Shown here: in pieces, positions 1 through 8,141 of the stretch
How positions within the stretch are numbered: the first letter of the stretch is position 1
Layout of the letters: each line of letters opens with the position of its first letter
Origin: Chitinophaga eiseniae
GTDB taxonomy: Bacteria; Bacteroidota; Bacteroidia; Chitinophagales; Chitinophagaceae
DNA length: 64,000 nucleotides
Reading direction: 5' to 3'
NCBI RefSeq assembly: GCF_012641265.1
Contig: NZ_JABAHZ010000002.1
Coordinates: 868,001 to 932,000, forward strand
Program-made: the position numbers and the translations under genes
The notes under the pieces: generated by a model
What the model saw: the letters and a program-made list of their open reading frames with translations, nothing else
Told to the model about the DNA's origin: nothing
Databases searched by the model: none

Positions 1-135
1 CCAATCCATGCTGGTCACGGTAACTGGCCTGGTGAAATTCCTGAGGTATATCGTTGGGCTTATGACTATAGCAAGGATGGAAGAGATTTCATTCCGCAAA
101 CTGAGCCTATCGGTCCTAACGAAGAAGTACACTAA
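1..135 (+). CDS. Cytochrome c oxidase subunit I, C-terminal end (partial)
   Basis: Frame 1 is open from the left edge to TAA at 133-135 and gives a 44-residue C-terminal tail with GNWPGEIPEVYRWAYDYS. This is typical of the extreme C-terminus of Bacteroidota haem-copper oxidase subunit I, the catalytic haem a/a3-CuB subunit in the inner membrane. The catalytic core lies outside the window, so the call rests on the tail plus context. It sits directly upstream of haem O synthase, two subunit III-type genes, subunit IV and a SCO protein, the usual order of the caa3-type oxidase locus in this phylum. Confidence 0.75.
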   Translation, partial: PIHAGHGNWPGEIPEVYRWAYDYSKDGRDFIPQTEPIGPNEEVH

Positions 136-249
136 TATAATTGTCAGAATTCCGGTAGGAAGGCGAAAAATCTTCCTCCCGGGATTTTGTTCACAGTGAT
201 GTTTGTAAATTTGCTCCGGACTTAAACCCGGAATGTGGCTAGAAAAAAA

Positions 250-1149
250 ATGTTGCAAGAAAACTCCATAAAATTGTCGTCATCGTATGCAGTAGCTAGC
301 AAGGTGAAGGATTACTCTCAGCTGATGAAGTTTAATCTCACCTTTATGGTGGTATTTTCGTCGGTAGTGGGTTATCTGCTGGTGCCTGGCGTGGAGTTTA
401 ACTTAGTCAAAGTTCTTTTATTATTCGCTGGTGGTTTGCTGGTTTCCGGATCAGCTAATACCATTAACCAGATATGGGAAAGGGAAACAGATAAACTGAT
501 GGCCCGTACTGCTGTACGTCCACTGCCTTCCGGGCGGATGAACGTCAGCGAGGCGGTGATATTGGCTACTGTAACCGGGGTGGCTGGTATCTTCGTAATG
601 GGATACTGCTTTAACCTCCTCTCTGCCCTGCTGAGCCTGGTTTCCCTGGTGATGTATGCTTTTTTATACACTCCCTGGAAGAAATGGAACTCACTGGCGG
701 TATTGGTGGGCGCATTTCCCGGTGCCATGCCTTTATTAATTGGTTGGGCAGCAGGAGCTAATGACCTGAGTTTAGGTGGTTGGTCGTTATTTGCGATCCA
801 GTTTTTATGGCAGTTCCCGCATTTTTGGGCTATCGCCTGGATTGCATACAAAGATTACGCGAGGGCAGGCTTTAAAATGTTGCCCGGTAGTGGCGAACCC
901 AACAAGTACACTGCATTACAGGCAGCCATGTACACCTTGTTGCTGATTCCCGCCGGTGTAGCGCCTTACCTCCTGAAAATTACAGGCAGTATCTCTGCAA
1001 TAGTGGCTATTCTCGCTGGTGTGTTCTTCCTCTACAGAGCAATCAACCTGTACAGAAAGAATGATGTGCCGGCAGCACGCAAGCTGATGTTCGGATCTTA
1101 TATTTATCTGACTATTGTTCAGCTGGCGCAACTACTGGACAAAGCTTAA
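250..1149 (+). CDS. cyoE: Protoheme IX farnesyltransferase (haem O synthase)
   Basis: Integral membrane UbiA-family prenyltransferase that adds a farnesyl group to haem B to give haem O, the precursor of haem A for the oxidase encoded around it. The family signature is visible near residues 70-95: NTINQIWERETDKLMARTAV followed by RPLPSG, the Mg/prenyl-diphosphate-binding region. A second polar loop (IAYKDYARAGFKMLP) and several hydrophobic segments follow. Length of about 300 aa is normal. The frame also opens with GTG at 235, five codons earlier; I prefer the ATG at 250, but neither has a clear ribosome binding site. The next gene starts 1 nt after its stop, so the two are co-transcribed. 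Confidence 0.93.
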   Translation: MLQENSIKLSSSYAVASKVKDYSQLMKFNLTFMVVFSSVVGYLLVPGVEFNLVKVLLLFAGGLLVSGSANTINQIWERETDKLMARTAVRPLPSGRMNVSEAVILATVTGVAGIFVMGYCFNLLSALLSLVSLVMYAFLYTPWKKWNSLAVLVGAFPGAMPLLIGWAAGANDLSLGGWSLFAIQFLWQFPHFWAIAWIAYKDYARAGFKMLPGSGEPNKYTALQAAMYTLLLIPAGVAPYLLKITGSISAIVAILAGVFFLYRAINLYRKNDVPAARKLMFGSYIYLTIVQLAQLLDKA

Positions 1150-1150
1150 A

Positions 1151-1732
1151 ATGAAAAGAGGAGTGATGGATACTATGACATTAGAACAACGTAAGAAAAT
1201 ACATCCGCATAAATATTCCCTATGGATTGCTATGGGGAGCATCACTATGATGTTTATCGGGTTTACCAGCGCTTACATTGTTAAAAGATCCCAGGCAAAT
1301 TGGCTGGCATTTGAACTGCCACATATTTTCTGGATATCCACTGCAGTGATTTTAACAAGCAGTTTGACTATTCACCTGGCTTTGAAGCAATTCAGAGGCA
1401 GGAATATGCAACGCTATAAACAGTTAATTACGCTTACAGCTATACTGGGTGTGGTGTTTGCCGTTTGCCAATGGATAGGATTTTCTCAGTTGAAGGCAAT
1501 GGGACTTCCCCTCAACGGGCCTGTTTCTGCCTCATTTATTTATGTTATCGTAGGCGTGCATATGCTGCACGTACTGGGTGGTGTAATTGCACTGCTCATT
1601 ATGTTTGGCCGGGCTTATAGAACCCGCATACGTACCTACAGCGCAGTACCCATTGAAGTAGCCGCTACCTACTGGCATTTCGTGGATGTATTGTGGATTT
1701 ACCTGTTAATTTTTTTAAGTATCGCCAGATAA
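1151..1732 (+). CDS. Cytochrome c oxidase subunit III-like protein (first of two)
   Basis: Membrane protein of the haem-copper oxidase subunit III superfamily with five hydrophobic segments. It has the family hallmarks GVHMLHVLGGVIAL in the middle and the closing ATYWHFVDVLWIYLL. It is shorter (about 190 aa) than a classical seven-helix subunit III, as is usual for the first of the two tandem copies in Bacteroidota. The start is ambiguous: ATG 1151, ATG 1166 and ATG 1175 are all in frame. AGAGGAG at 1156-1162 could serve 1166 or 1175; 1151 lies 1 nt after the cyoE stop. It probably forms a structural subunit of the aa3/caa3 oxidase together with the next gene. Confidence 0.85.
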   Translation: MKRGVMDTMTLEQRKKIHPHKYSLWIAMGSITMMFIGFTSAYIVKRSQANWLAFELPHIFWISTAVILTSSLTIHLALKQFRGRNMQRYKQLITLTAILGVVFAVCQWIGFSQLKAMGLPLNGPVSASFIYVIVGVHMLHVLGGVIALLIMFGRAYRTRIRTYSAVPIEVAATYWHFVDVLWIYLLIFLSIAR

Positions 1733-1759
1733 ACTTTGTAAAATTTTATAAAACTAACA

Positions 1760-2434
1760 ATGGATACAGCAGTTACAGCGAAGAAAAAATGGTGGGCCGG
1801 AGGATATTCTCCCTTTAATGTGAGCTATGGCAAGTTGATGATGTGGTACTTCCTGATGTCAGATGCGTTCACATTCGGCGCATTATTGATAGCATATGGT
1901 ACCATCCGGTTTTCCAGCCCATCCTGGCCTGATCCGAATGAAGTGTTCAAATCATTTCCTGGCATGGGCCATGCCGAATTGCCGCTGATGTTTGTGAGCT
2001 TAATGACCTTCATTCTCATCATGAGTTCTGTAACCATGGTACTGGCCGTACACGCTGGTCACATGAGAGATAGAAAAGCAGTGGCTAAATGGCTGCTCCT
2101 GACTATCATTGGTGGTTTCGCCTTCCTGAGCTGCCAGGCATGGGAATGGACACACCTGTTCCACGAAGGCGCATGGTGGGGCCGTAATCCTTTCGTTAAT
2201 GCAGATGGTACACAGGCTTCTACCAACTTCACCAACTTCTTCTTTACCATCACAGGATTCCACGGATTACACGTTACTTCCGGCGTTATCCTCAATATCG
2301 TAATCCTCGCTAACGTACTGAAAGGTACCTACGATCAGAGAGGCCATTACGAAATGGTGGAAAAAGTTGGACTGTACTGGCACTTCGTAGATCTGGTTTG
2401 GGTATTCGTATTCACCTGCTTCTACCTGCTCTAA
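1760..2434 (+). CDS. Cytochrome c oxidase subunit III (second copy)
   Basis: Subunit III of the haem-copper oxidase, 224 aa. The start is a clear ATG 27 nt after the previous stop. It carries the subunit III signatures: an early membrane segment with WYFLMSDAFTFGALL, a central Gln/Glu-containing helix (LSCQAWEWTHLF), GFHGLHVTSGVILN, and the terminal YWHFVDLVWVFVFTCFYLL. It lies in the membrane beside subunit I and stabilises proton uptake and turnover. The tandem arrangement with the preceding shorter subunit III-like gene suggests either duplication or two distinct accessory subunits of one enzyme. Confidence 0.93.
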   Translation: MDTAVTAKKKWWAGGYSPFNVSYGKLMMWYFLMSDAFTFGALLIAYGTIRFSSPSWPDPNEVFKSFPGMGHAELPLMFVSLMTFILIMSSVTMVLAVHAGHMRDRKAVAKWLLLTIIGGFAFLSCQAWEWTHLFHEGAWWGRNPFVNADGTQASTNFTNFFFTITGFHGLHVTSGVILNIVILANVLKGTYDQRGHYEMVEKVGLYWHFVDLVWVFVFTCFYLL

Positions 2435-2496
2435 GACAAGACGGGGTATTGATTATTTGGAATCTGATTTTTAGCATTTATTTAATTTAAATAGTA

Positions 2497-2904
2497 ATGG
2501 AGCATACACACACTGCAGCAGGACACGAAACTGCACATGTTGATTCGTCTACTAAAACCATCTGGAGAACGTTCTGGATCCTGTTGTGTATCACCTTAGT
2601 GGAAGTAGGTCTTGCATTTTTACACCTGGAATATGGTTTCCTCCCCAGAGTAGTGCTGAACGCAATATTCGTTGGCCTTACCGTAGTGAAAGCCTTCTAT
2701 ATCGTGGCCGAATTTATGCACCTGGGTCATGAAATCAAAAACCTGATCATGACGATCTTAATACCTTTGTTATTGTTCATCTGGTTTATTATCGCATTCC
2801 TGTATGAAGGCGATTCCTGGAAGAACATGCGGAAAGACCTGAAACCAGGTACGCCGGTAGAAACACCAAAGGTAGGACCAGCCGTTAAGCCAGGACACGT
2901 TTAA
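2497..2904 (+). CDS. Cytochrome c oxidase subunit IV family protein
   Basis: Small membrane protein of 135 aa with a His-rich cytoplasmic N-terminus (MEHTHTAAGHETAHVD) followed by three hydrophobic segments around residues 25-45, 50-72 and 80-103. The central motif AFYIVAEFMHLGHEIKN matches bacterial subunit IV (COX4 pro/CtaF-type). The tail is Pro/Lys-rich. It is the usual small partner after subunit III in bacterial caa3/aa3 oxidases and stabilises the complex. Spacing of 62 nt from the preceding gene and continuous orientation indicate the same operon. Confidence 0.88.
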   Translation: MEHTHTAAGHETAHVDSSTKTIWRTFWILLCITLVEVGLAFLHLEYGFLPRVVLNAIFVGLTVVKAFYIVAEFMHLGHEIKNLIMTILIPLLLFIWFIIAFLYEGDSWKNMRKDLKPGTPVETPKVGPAVKPGHV

Positions 2905-2957
2905 TTCATTTATAAAATTTAAGGACCATTTCTCGCAGGGCTATATTAGGAGTTTCA

Positions 2958-3650
2958 TTGGCTATTCTGGTGCCGCTTTTGGGTTATCTCATTGTAGATC
3001 ACTATGGAAAGAATGTGGTGCCAGTACCAGGCTACTATATCCCGGAAAGAGTAGATACGATCCACGAAAATGGTAAAGTTTCCTACGATACCGTTTTTCA
3101 TAAGATCAGGGATTTTCACCTGACAAACCAACTCGGTCAACAGGTAAGTCTCAAAGACATGGAAGGAAAAGTGTTATTAGTTGATTTCTTCTTTACCTCC
3201 TGTCCAAGTATCTGTCCTACGCTTACCAAAAACCTGAAGAAGATCCAGGGAGCCTATGTAAAGAATGATTCTTTACTCCAGATCCTCTCCTTCTCAGTAG
3301 ATCCGGAAAGGGATACGGTAGACAAGCTGCGTAAGTACGCATACGATTACCAGGTAAATCCGGATAACTGGTGGTTGCTTACCGGTAGTAAAAAAGAAAT
3401 CTATGACCTGGCCAGAAACGATTTTTTTGTTTCGGTAACCAAAGGAGATGGCGGCCCGGATGATTTCATACACACGGAAAAGCTGGTGCTGATTGATAAA
3501 AACGGAAATATCAGGGGATACTATAATGGTTTGGATTCCAATGCAATTAAAAAGGTGGCCGGCGATATCGCCATTCTCCACCTGGCAAAGGAAAGACATC
3601 GGCCTGGATTTATAGCCTTCCTTAAGAAGTTATTCTCCGGAGAAAAATAA
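2958..3650 (+). CDS. SCO1/SenC family copper chaperone
   Basis: Membrane-anchored thioredoxin-fold protein that delivers copper to the CuA site of oxidase subunit II. The copper-binding CxxxC is present as FTSCPSICPTLTKN. The conserved distal His is probably that in DDFIHTEKLVLID. The only conventional start is TTG at 2958, which leaves an uncharged anchor beginning AILVPLLGYLIV. The frame is open upstream to a stop at 2913. Starting instead at ATT 2928, after AAGGACC, would add SRRAILGVSL and restore the positive charges expected before an anchor helix. I therefore suspect a rare ATT start. It belongs to the oxidase operon. Confidence 0.9.
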   Translation: MAILVPLLGYLIVDHYGKNVVPVPGYYIPERVDTIHENGKVSYDTVFHKIRDFHLTNQLGQQVSLKDMEGKVLLVDFFFTSCPSICPTLTKNLKKIQGAYVKNDSLLQILSFSVDPERDTVDKLRKYAYDYQVNPDNWWLLTGSKKEIYDLARNDFFVSVTKGDGGPDDFIHTEKLVLIDKNGNIRGYYNGLDSNAIKKVAGDIAILHLAKERHRPGFIAFLKKLFSGEK

Positions 3651-3727
3651 TTGACGATTTTGAGTGAAGGGTGAATAAGGAAAGGGTGTTCACCTTTCTT
3701 TATTCACCTTTATATATTTTTAAAGAT

Positions 3728-4300
3728 ATGGAACTAAAAAACAGGAACCTCAATACGCCCATTACGATCGTTTCCATTGCCATCCCGGCACTGGTGGCGT
3801 TATTGTTCGTTTTACCCAAGCCGGACCTGCATCCTGGATTCGATATCCGGATTCTGCCCCTGTTCCATGCTATTCTCAATACCGCTACTGCAGTATTGTT
3901 GCTAGCCAGCCTGTACTTTATCAAAAACAAATATGTAAAAGCGCATAAAACTACTAACCTGATCGCAGTGGCTTTGTCCGCCATCTTCCTGTTGTCTTAT
4001 GTTACCTATCACGCCCTGGCACCTGAAACCCGTTTCGGAGATATAGATCACAATGGCGTGCTGGATGCGGCAGAGAAAGCTGCCCTCGGAGGTATCCGCT
4101 ACTTTTACTATTTCTTGTTGCTCACGCATATCCTGCTGGCCGGTATTATCGTGCCACTGGTGCTCTTTACGTTGCTGCGCGGATTCCAGAACGACATTCC
4201 CCGCCATCGTAAAATTGCCCGTATTACCTGGCCGCTTTGGTTTTATGTGGCCGTAACTGGCGTGATTGTATACATTATGATTTCTCCTTATTACCACTAA
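3728..4300 (+). CDS. DUF420 family membrane protein with an EF-hand-like loop
   Basis: Five-helix membrane protein of the DUF420 family, regularly found beside cytochrome oxidase genes in Bacteroidota; the function is unknown but probably in oxidase assembly. His residues in FHAIL, YHALAP, LTHILLA and RHRKIARITWPLW are candidates for metal or haem contacts. The ATG at 3728 is preferred over an in-frame GTG at 3671, which would add an uncharacteristic leader. Between helices 3 and 4 the sequence reads DIDHNGVLDAAE, a perfect 12-position EF-hand loop (Asp1, Asp3, Asn5, Gly6, Glu12). This loop faces the same side as the other inter-helix loops and may bind calcium. Confidence 0.85.
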   Translation: MELKNRNLNTPITIVSIAIPALVALLFVLPKPDLHPGFDIRILPLFHAILNTATAVLLLASLYFIKNKYVKAHKTTNLIAVALSAIFLLSYVTYHALAPETRFGDIDHNGVLDAAEKAALGGIRYFYYFLLLTHILLAGIIVPLVLFTLLRGFQNDIPRHRKIARITWPLWFYVAVTGVIVYIMISPYYH

Positions 4301-4333
4301 TATAATTAAGGAGATTTTTTAAGTGGGATACCC

Positions 4334-4341
4334 TAATTTTG
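4334..4341 (+). promoter_or_regulatory. Promoter -7 box for the 71-aa CxxC protein
   Basis: TAATTTTG matches the Bacteroidota -7 consensus TAnnTTTG and ends 21 nt before the ATG at 4363. It suggests that the small gene can be transcribed independently of the oxidase operon. Confidence 0.5.
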
Positions 4342-4362
4342 TAGCATCAAACGATAAGTACT

Positions 4363-4578
4363 ATGAAAAAGGCAGGTTTGTTTTTGTTGACAAGTGTTTT
4401 GATGATGATGAGTGGGTCAGTAATGGCACAGTGTTCACTTTGCACTAAAACAGCGCAGCAGCTGGGCGAAGGCCCTGCTAAAGGCCTGAACAACGGTATT
4501 TTAATGTTGGCTTTAACTCCCCTGATGATTATTGGTTTCCTGGCTTTCAGGTGGTGGAAAAGTAATAAGGAAGCCTGA
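4363..4578 (+). CDS. Small CxxC membrane protein next to oxidase genes
   Basis: 71 aa. Residues 1-22 form a signal peptide ending in VMAQ, followed directly by CSLC, a CxxC pair. A soluble stretch comes next, then one transmembrane helix (about residues 43-63) ending in RWWKSNKEA. The topology places the two cysteines in the periplasm near the membrane. I do not recognise a named family, although similar small proteins occur beside cytochrome oxidase loci in Bacteroidota. A role in thiol/copper handling for oxidase assembly is plausible from the CxxC and the position after SCO and DUF420, but this is inference. Confidence 0.75.
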   Translation: MKKAGLFLLTSVLMMMSGSVMAQCSLCTKTAQQLGEGPAKGLNNGILMLALTPLMIIGFLAFRWWKSNKEA

Positions 4579-4605
4579 TAAAGTAAAGTATAACCCTTAA
4601 CAACT

Positions 4606-5085
4606 ATGATTACCTACAGAAAGGCGGATATACATGATATCCCGCAGCTGATTACATTGCGGCTGAAGTTTCTGAAAGAAGTATACCCTAAAGCCGATTC
4701 CGCTCAGGATCACACACTCACAGCACATCTTAATATTTACCTCGCTGAGCATCTCAGTGCAGATAGCTTTGTAAACTGGATTGCAGAAGCGGAGGACAAG
4801 GTAGTGGCCAGTGCGGGTATTATTTTTTATAATCAGCCGCCACTGTACCACAACCTTGAAGGCAAAGTTGCCTATATTTTGAATGTATATACGCTTCCCG
4901 CTTTTCGACGGAAAGGCATTGCAAAATACCTGCTTGAAAAAATTCTTGAAGAAGCCCGGAAACGTAATACTGGTAAAGTAAGCCTGCATACCAGCAAAGA
5001 CGGACGTTTATTATACGAACAGTTTGGCTTTGTGGCCGGAGATAATGAAATGACCTGCCAGTTGCAAATGCCAGTTGTACAATAA
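4606..5085 (+). CDS. GNAT family N-acetyltransferase
   Basis: 159 aa with a full GNAT fold. The acetyl-CoA pyrophosphate-binding motif is R101-R-K-G-I-A106, inside VYTLPAFRRKGIAKYLL. The last strands include LYEQFGFV, the usual motif-B end. The substrate is unknown. It begins 27 nt after the small CxxC gene and on the same strand, yet has no obvious link to respiration. It converges with the MarR gene, with 6 nt between the stops. Confidence 0.88.
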   Translation: MITYRKADIHDIPQLITLRLKFLKEVYPKADSAQDHTLTAHLNIYLAEHLSADSFVNWIAEAEDKVVASAGIIFYNQPPLYHNLEGKVAYILNVYTLPAFRRKGIAKYLLEKILEEARKRNTGKVSLHTSKDGRLLYEQFGFVAGDNEMTCQLQMPVVQ

Positions 5086-5091
5086 TAACAG

Positions 5092-5700
5092 CTACTCTTC
5101 CCGAAGTTCAAATACCGGACAATCTACCCGCAAACCACCATGGTTTAAGGATATTTTTAACAGATTGCAGTAATGCCCCTTTTTCATGGCATAATGCTGG
5201 CAATTGAAACACATAGGTTGTGAAGAAATCACTTCCTGTTGGTTAAGCTGGTAAATCAGCTGCATCAGCTGCTCCAGCAACGTGCTTTGGTCTTTGGAAG
5301 ACAGTTGCTCTACTGTTTCCTGTAATGGTGCCGCAAACAGTTCTACTTTTTTGGCTACCGCCCTGCCTTCCTTTACCAGGTGTAAAGTGTGACTACGGGT
5401 GTCGGTGAGACTTGCTTTACGGGTCAGGTAGTTCTTTTGCTCTAAAGATTTCACTGCATCACTGATAGTGGCTTTGGTCATGTTAAAGTGCGATGCCAAA
5501 GTTGTAACGGTACGCTGCTCCTCTGGATAGTGCAGTAAAAAAGTAAGTACCTGAATCTGTATGGGGCTAAGCCCATACTGTGTAGCCTCCTGCCATAATA
5601 GTACACGGAAGGCCTCTGATAGTCGCTCCAGGGAGGCCACTACTTTGCTAGATGTGTTTTCTGCCTGCTGTGCGGGGCTGAATGTGGAAACTTTCCCCAT
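5092..5700 (-). CDS. MarR family regulator with C-terminal Cys cluster
   Basis: 202-aa winged-helix regulator. The MarR core occupies about residues 20-145: the recognition helix region is HFNMTKATISDAVKSLEQK and the wing is LTDTRSHTLHLVKEGRA. After the dimerisation helices comes a 40-residue tail with four cysteines: C164, C167, C178 and C194 (CFNC, HYCNL, VDCPVF). The CX2CX10CX15C spacing could hold an Fe-S cluster or zinc, so the protein may sense redox state, NO or metals. It shares orientation with DUF2024 and a protoglobin upstream; the latter would fit a redox or gas theme. No operator was identified. Confidence 0.88.
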   Translation of the reverse strand: MGKVSTFSPAQQAENTSSKVVASLERLSEAFRVLLWQEATQYGLSPIQIQVLTFLLHYPEEQRTVTTLASHFNMTKATISDAVKSLEQKNYLTRKASLTDTRSHTLHLVKEGRAVAKKVELFAAPLQETVEQLSSKDQSTLLEQLMQLIYQLNQQEVISSQPMCFNCQHYAMKKGHYCNLLKISLNHGGLRVDCPVFELREE

Positions 5701-5798
5701 ATTTTCTTGCTGTCCTTAATAGTTAATGGGGCAAGGTACAATATTAATGTATGGCGGGAAATAGCATATTAGTGACATTCCTGATTATTCAACATTTT

Positions 5799-6059
5799 TT
5801 AGTGACATCCTTCCAGCTCGTGTATGTAATAACCCCGCTCTGAGATATGTTCCTGCCATTGGGGAACGAGCTCGGTAAGATGGCAAAAGCGACAGTCCTT
5901 ATGCGACACAGATAAGGTTTCCCCTTTTCTTGATCGCAAATAGGTATTTCCATACACTAAAACATCCTCGAAGCAAGTAGACTTGTCAACTATGATGTCG
6001 AAATGAAGGTAGCCCCCATCTTTTTTCTTTACATAGGTGTCGAAAACAGCAACTTGCAT
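5799..6059 (-). CDS. DUF2024 family protein
   Basis: 86-aa protein with the DUF2024 signature: N-terminal VAVFDTYVKKKDGGYLHFDI followed by a conserved CxxC-containing segment (DCRFCHL) and a C-terminal YYIHELEGCH. The fold is small, and no enzyme activity has been established for the family. Two CxxC-type cysteines plus the final Cys-His could bind a metal. It lies 21 nt downstream of the protoglobin gene in the same orientation, so the two are probably co-transcribed. Confidence 0.85.
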   Translation of the reverse strand: MQVAVFDTYVKKKDGGYLHFDIIVDKSTCFEDVLVYGNTYLRSRKGETLSVSHKDCRFCHLTELVPQWQEHISERGYYIHELEGCH

Positions 6060-6080
6060 AACAACTGATTTAAGGAATGA

Positions 6081-6656
6081 TCACTCATAGGTAAACTGGC
6101 TGGAGGAAGGATATATCCATAGTAATACACTGAAACAAATTGCTTTAAACCAGGCCTGCTGCATACGCGCTGTGGTTTGGGGCGGATACCCGCTATCGCC
6201 TAAGAAAGGTCGTCCCGCCTCTGCTACAGGGTAGATAAACGTAGATAGATAACGCAGGTAAGTGGAAGGCAATTCATTTACAGGATCTACTTCCGGACCA
6301 GGATGTAATTGCGCTACAATACGCTCTTCCAGCTGCCACCAGTCATTCCCCTCTCCCCTGCTGCATAAATCTATAACCCATTGCCGGAAATGCGGTCGTA
6401 AACGTTGCAGATAATCCGCATCGGGGGCCCCATTTTTCGTAAAGTAATGTGCCAGGTAGTTATTCCTGAGTATGTGATCGTACCAGGCATCCAGTATCTC
6501 CTCCGTGTGCGCCAGCAAGATATTGCCTGCCATCAGCAGGTATTCCTCATCCTCATGAGTGAAGAGCAGCATCCTTTTTAAACTGACCAGGGTTTGTGCA
6601 TCCGGCGTAGAGGGAGAGCCGGAATCTGCCGGATTATGCCGCAGCGCGTCATTCAT
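6081..6656 (-). CDS. Protoglobin-domain haem protein
   Basis: 191 aa, single-domain protoglobin (globin-sensor type) without an attached signalling domain. After a variable N-terminus comes VSLKRMLLFTHEDEEYLLMA, typical of helix A/B. The candidate proximal haem ligand is His118 in VAQLHPGPEV, followed by LPSTYLRYL, which matches the F-G region of the family. The long hydrophobic C-terminal helix (AWFKAICFSVLLWIY) is also typical. Such proteins bind O2, NO or CO. It is followed by DUF2024 and, after a gap, the Cys-rich MarR gene, suggesting a small redox or gas-sensing unit. Confidence 0.8.
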   Translation of the reverse strand: MNDALRHNPADSGSPSTPDAQTLVSLKRMLLFTHEDEEYLLMAGNILLAHTEEILDAWYDHILRNNYLAHYFTKNGAPDADYLQRLRPHFRQWVIDLCSRGEGNDWWQLEERIVAQLHPGPEVDPVNELPSTYLRYLSTFIYPVAEAGRPFLGDSGYPPQTTARMQQAWFKAICFSVLLWIYPSSSQFTYE

Positions 6657-6830
6657 AAGTAATGATTTAGATTTTCACGAGGAATGGTTCTTACAAATAT
6701 AATAAGGTTACCTAACTAAAAAAATATTATATATCTTTTGTAGTTCATTAATAGTATATATTAATAAAAGTTTATTTGTGATTGTAGCGCGAACAATATA
6801 GCTTTGAACATAACGACTATAAAACACCGC

Positions 6831-8141
6831 ATGATTAATATCTTTCATCGCATCAATAAAAAGGGACTTCACATAACCCCGGACTTTCGGCTACTGTCAA
6901 CGCCCGCAGGAATTATTACATGCTCCGGGATCCTCCGGTTATCCGCTATAGCCGTATTGGTAGCCGCTATCGGCATAGCAGCCGCCAAAAGCATTACGAT
7001 AGCCATTCAGGCGATTACCTCGCTGGCATTTTATGGTAGTTTGTCGCACCTGGAAGCTGGGGCACAAGACAGTGAGCTGGGTATTTTGATCATATTGGTG
7101 CCAATAGCTGGTGCGATGCTCCTAACGATGCTCCCAAAACAAATCAATGCTTTCGGGAAAGCCATCGGACTTACGCTGGCTATAGGAATGGGGGCCCCAC
7201 TGGGCATCGAAAGCCCGGCAATGATACTAAATGGCGCCATAGGCTGTTGGCTGGGGAAGCTATTCCGCTGTACAGCAGCTGAATCGCAGCTGCTATTGAT
7301 AGTTGGCATTACCAGCGCTTTCGGCTATTTGTTTGGTGCACCGATAGCATCCATCATACTCGCATTGGAAGTATTTTTAGCTGAATATACCCTGGCCGGC
7401 ATCATTCCTATAGTGCTGGCAGCGGCCACTACCGCTGCAGGGAGTTACCTGCTACGCGGTACTGCGCCGGTATTTACCATCAATGCAGCACCGGCAACAA
7501 ATTTACCAGCAGTATTGGTATACACGGCGGTAGGCTTAATTGTTGGCGGATGGGGCAGGGTTGTTTCAAAACTATATCGCCTGTTGTACAATTGGTTAGG
7601 AAAGCTAACTGATAATAATCGCTGGTATTTATTGATACCTGTATTGCTGGTAGCGCTAACCGGGTATTTTTCTCCCAGGGTATTAGGTACAGGGGAACAT
7701 TATTTGGATGACCTGTTGCAGGCACACGTTACACTGGCAATATTATTCGCATTGGCAGCAGGAAAGTTATTGGTGTGGATTTTCTTTTCCAGCGCTTATA
7801 AAACAGGAAGTGGCATTACGCCCCTGTTACTGATTGGCGGCGCCACCGGGTTGCTATTGGGAGTGGTTATCCAATTATTATTTCCATCTGTAGTAATACA
7901 CTCCGGCACTTTGGTATTGGTAGGCATGGGGGCTATGATGGTAGGCACTTCGCGGGTATTACTTACGACAGTGATATTGTTGTTGGAAGCAACCCACGAT
8001 ATGAATACGGCTATACCTGTTTTGATAGCCTGCATCATCGCCTATGGGATAGCTGCATATGGGAAAAAACAGCGCAAAGCATTGCTTCGCGCTGATGAGG
8101 TATCAGTTAATCATGACCCGATACAAACTTTAAACCGATGA
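6831..8141 (+). CDS. ClC-family chloride channel or H+/Cl- antiporter
   Basis: Membrane protein of 436 aa from the ATG at 6831; a TTG at 6804 is also in frame, but ATG is more credible. ClC filter motifs are present: GAPLGIESPA, with the gating glutamate at residue 127 in the GxExP motif, and a GSGITP filter loop at about residues 326-331 (normally GxFxP). The early GSGxP motif is replaced by GSLSHLEAG, as in several Bacteroidota members. No CBS domains follow. The conserved gating Glu is compatible with either channel or exchanger activity. The last 35 bp overlap the convergent SMR gene. Confidence 0.9.
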   Translation: MINIFHRINKKGLHITPDFRLLSTPAGIITCSGILRLSAIAVLVAAIGIAAAKSITIAIQAITSLAFYGSLSHLEAGAQDSELGILIILVPIAGAMLLTMLPKQINAFGKAIGLTLAIGMGAPLGIESPAMILNGAIGCWLGKLFRCTAAESQLLLIVGITSAFGYLFGAPIASIILALEVFLAEYTLAGIIPIVLAAATTAAGSYLLRGTAPVFTINAAPATNLPAVLVYTAVGLIVGGWGRVVSKLYRLLYNWLGKLTDNNRWYLLIPVLLVALTGYFSPRVLGTGEHYLDDLLQAHVTLAILFALAAGKLLVWIFFSSAYKTGSGITPLLLIGGATGLLLGVVIQLLFPSVVIHSGTLVLVGMGAMMVGTSRVLLTTVILLLEATHDMNTAIPVLIACIIAYGIAAYGKKQRKALLRADEVSVNHDPIQTLNR

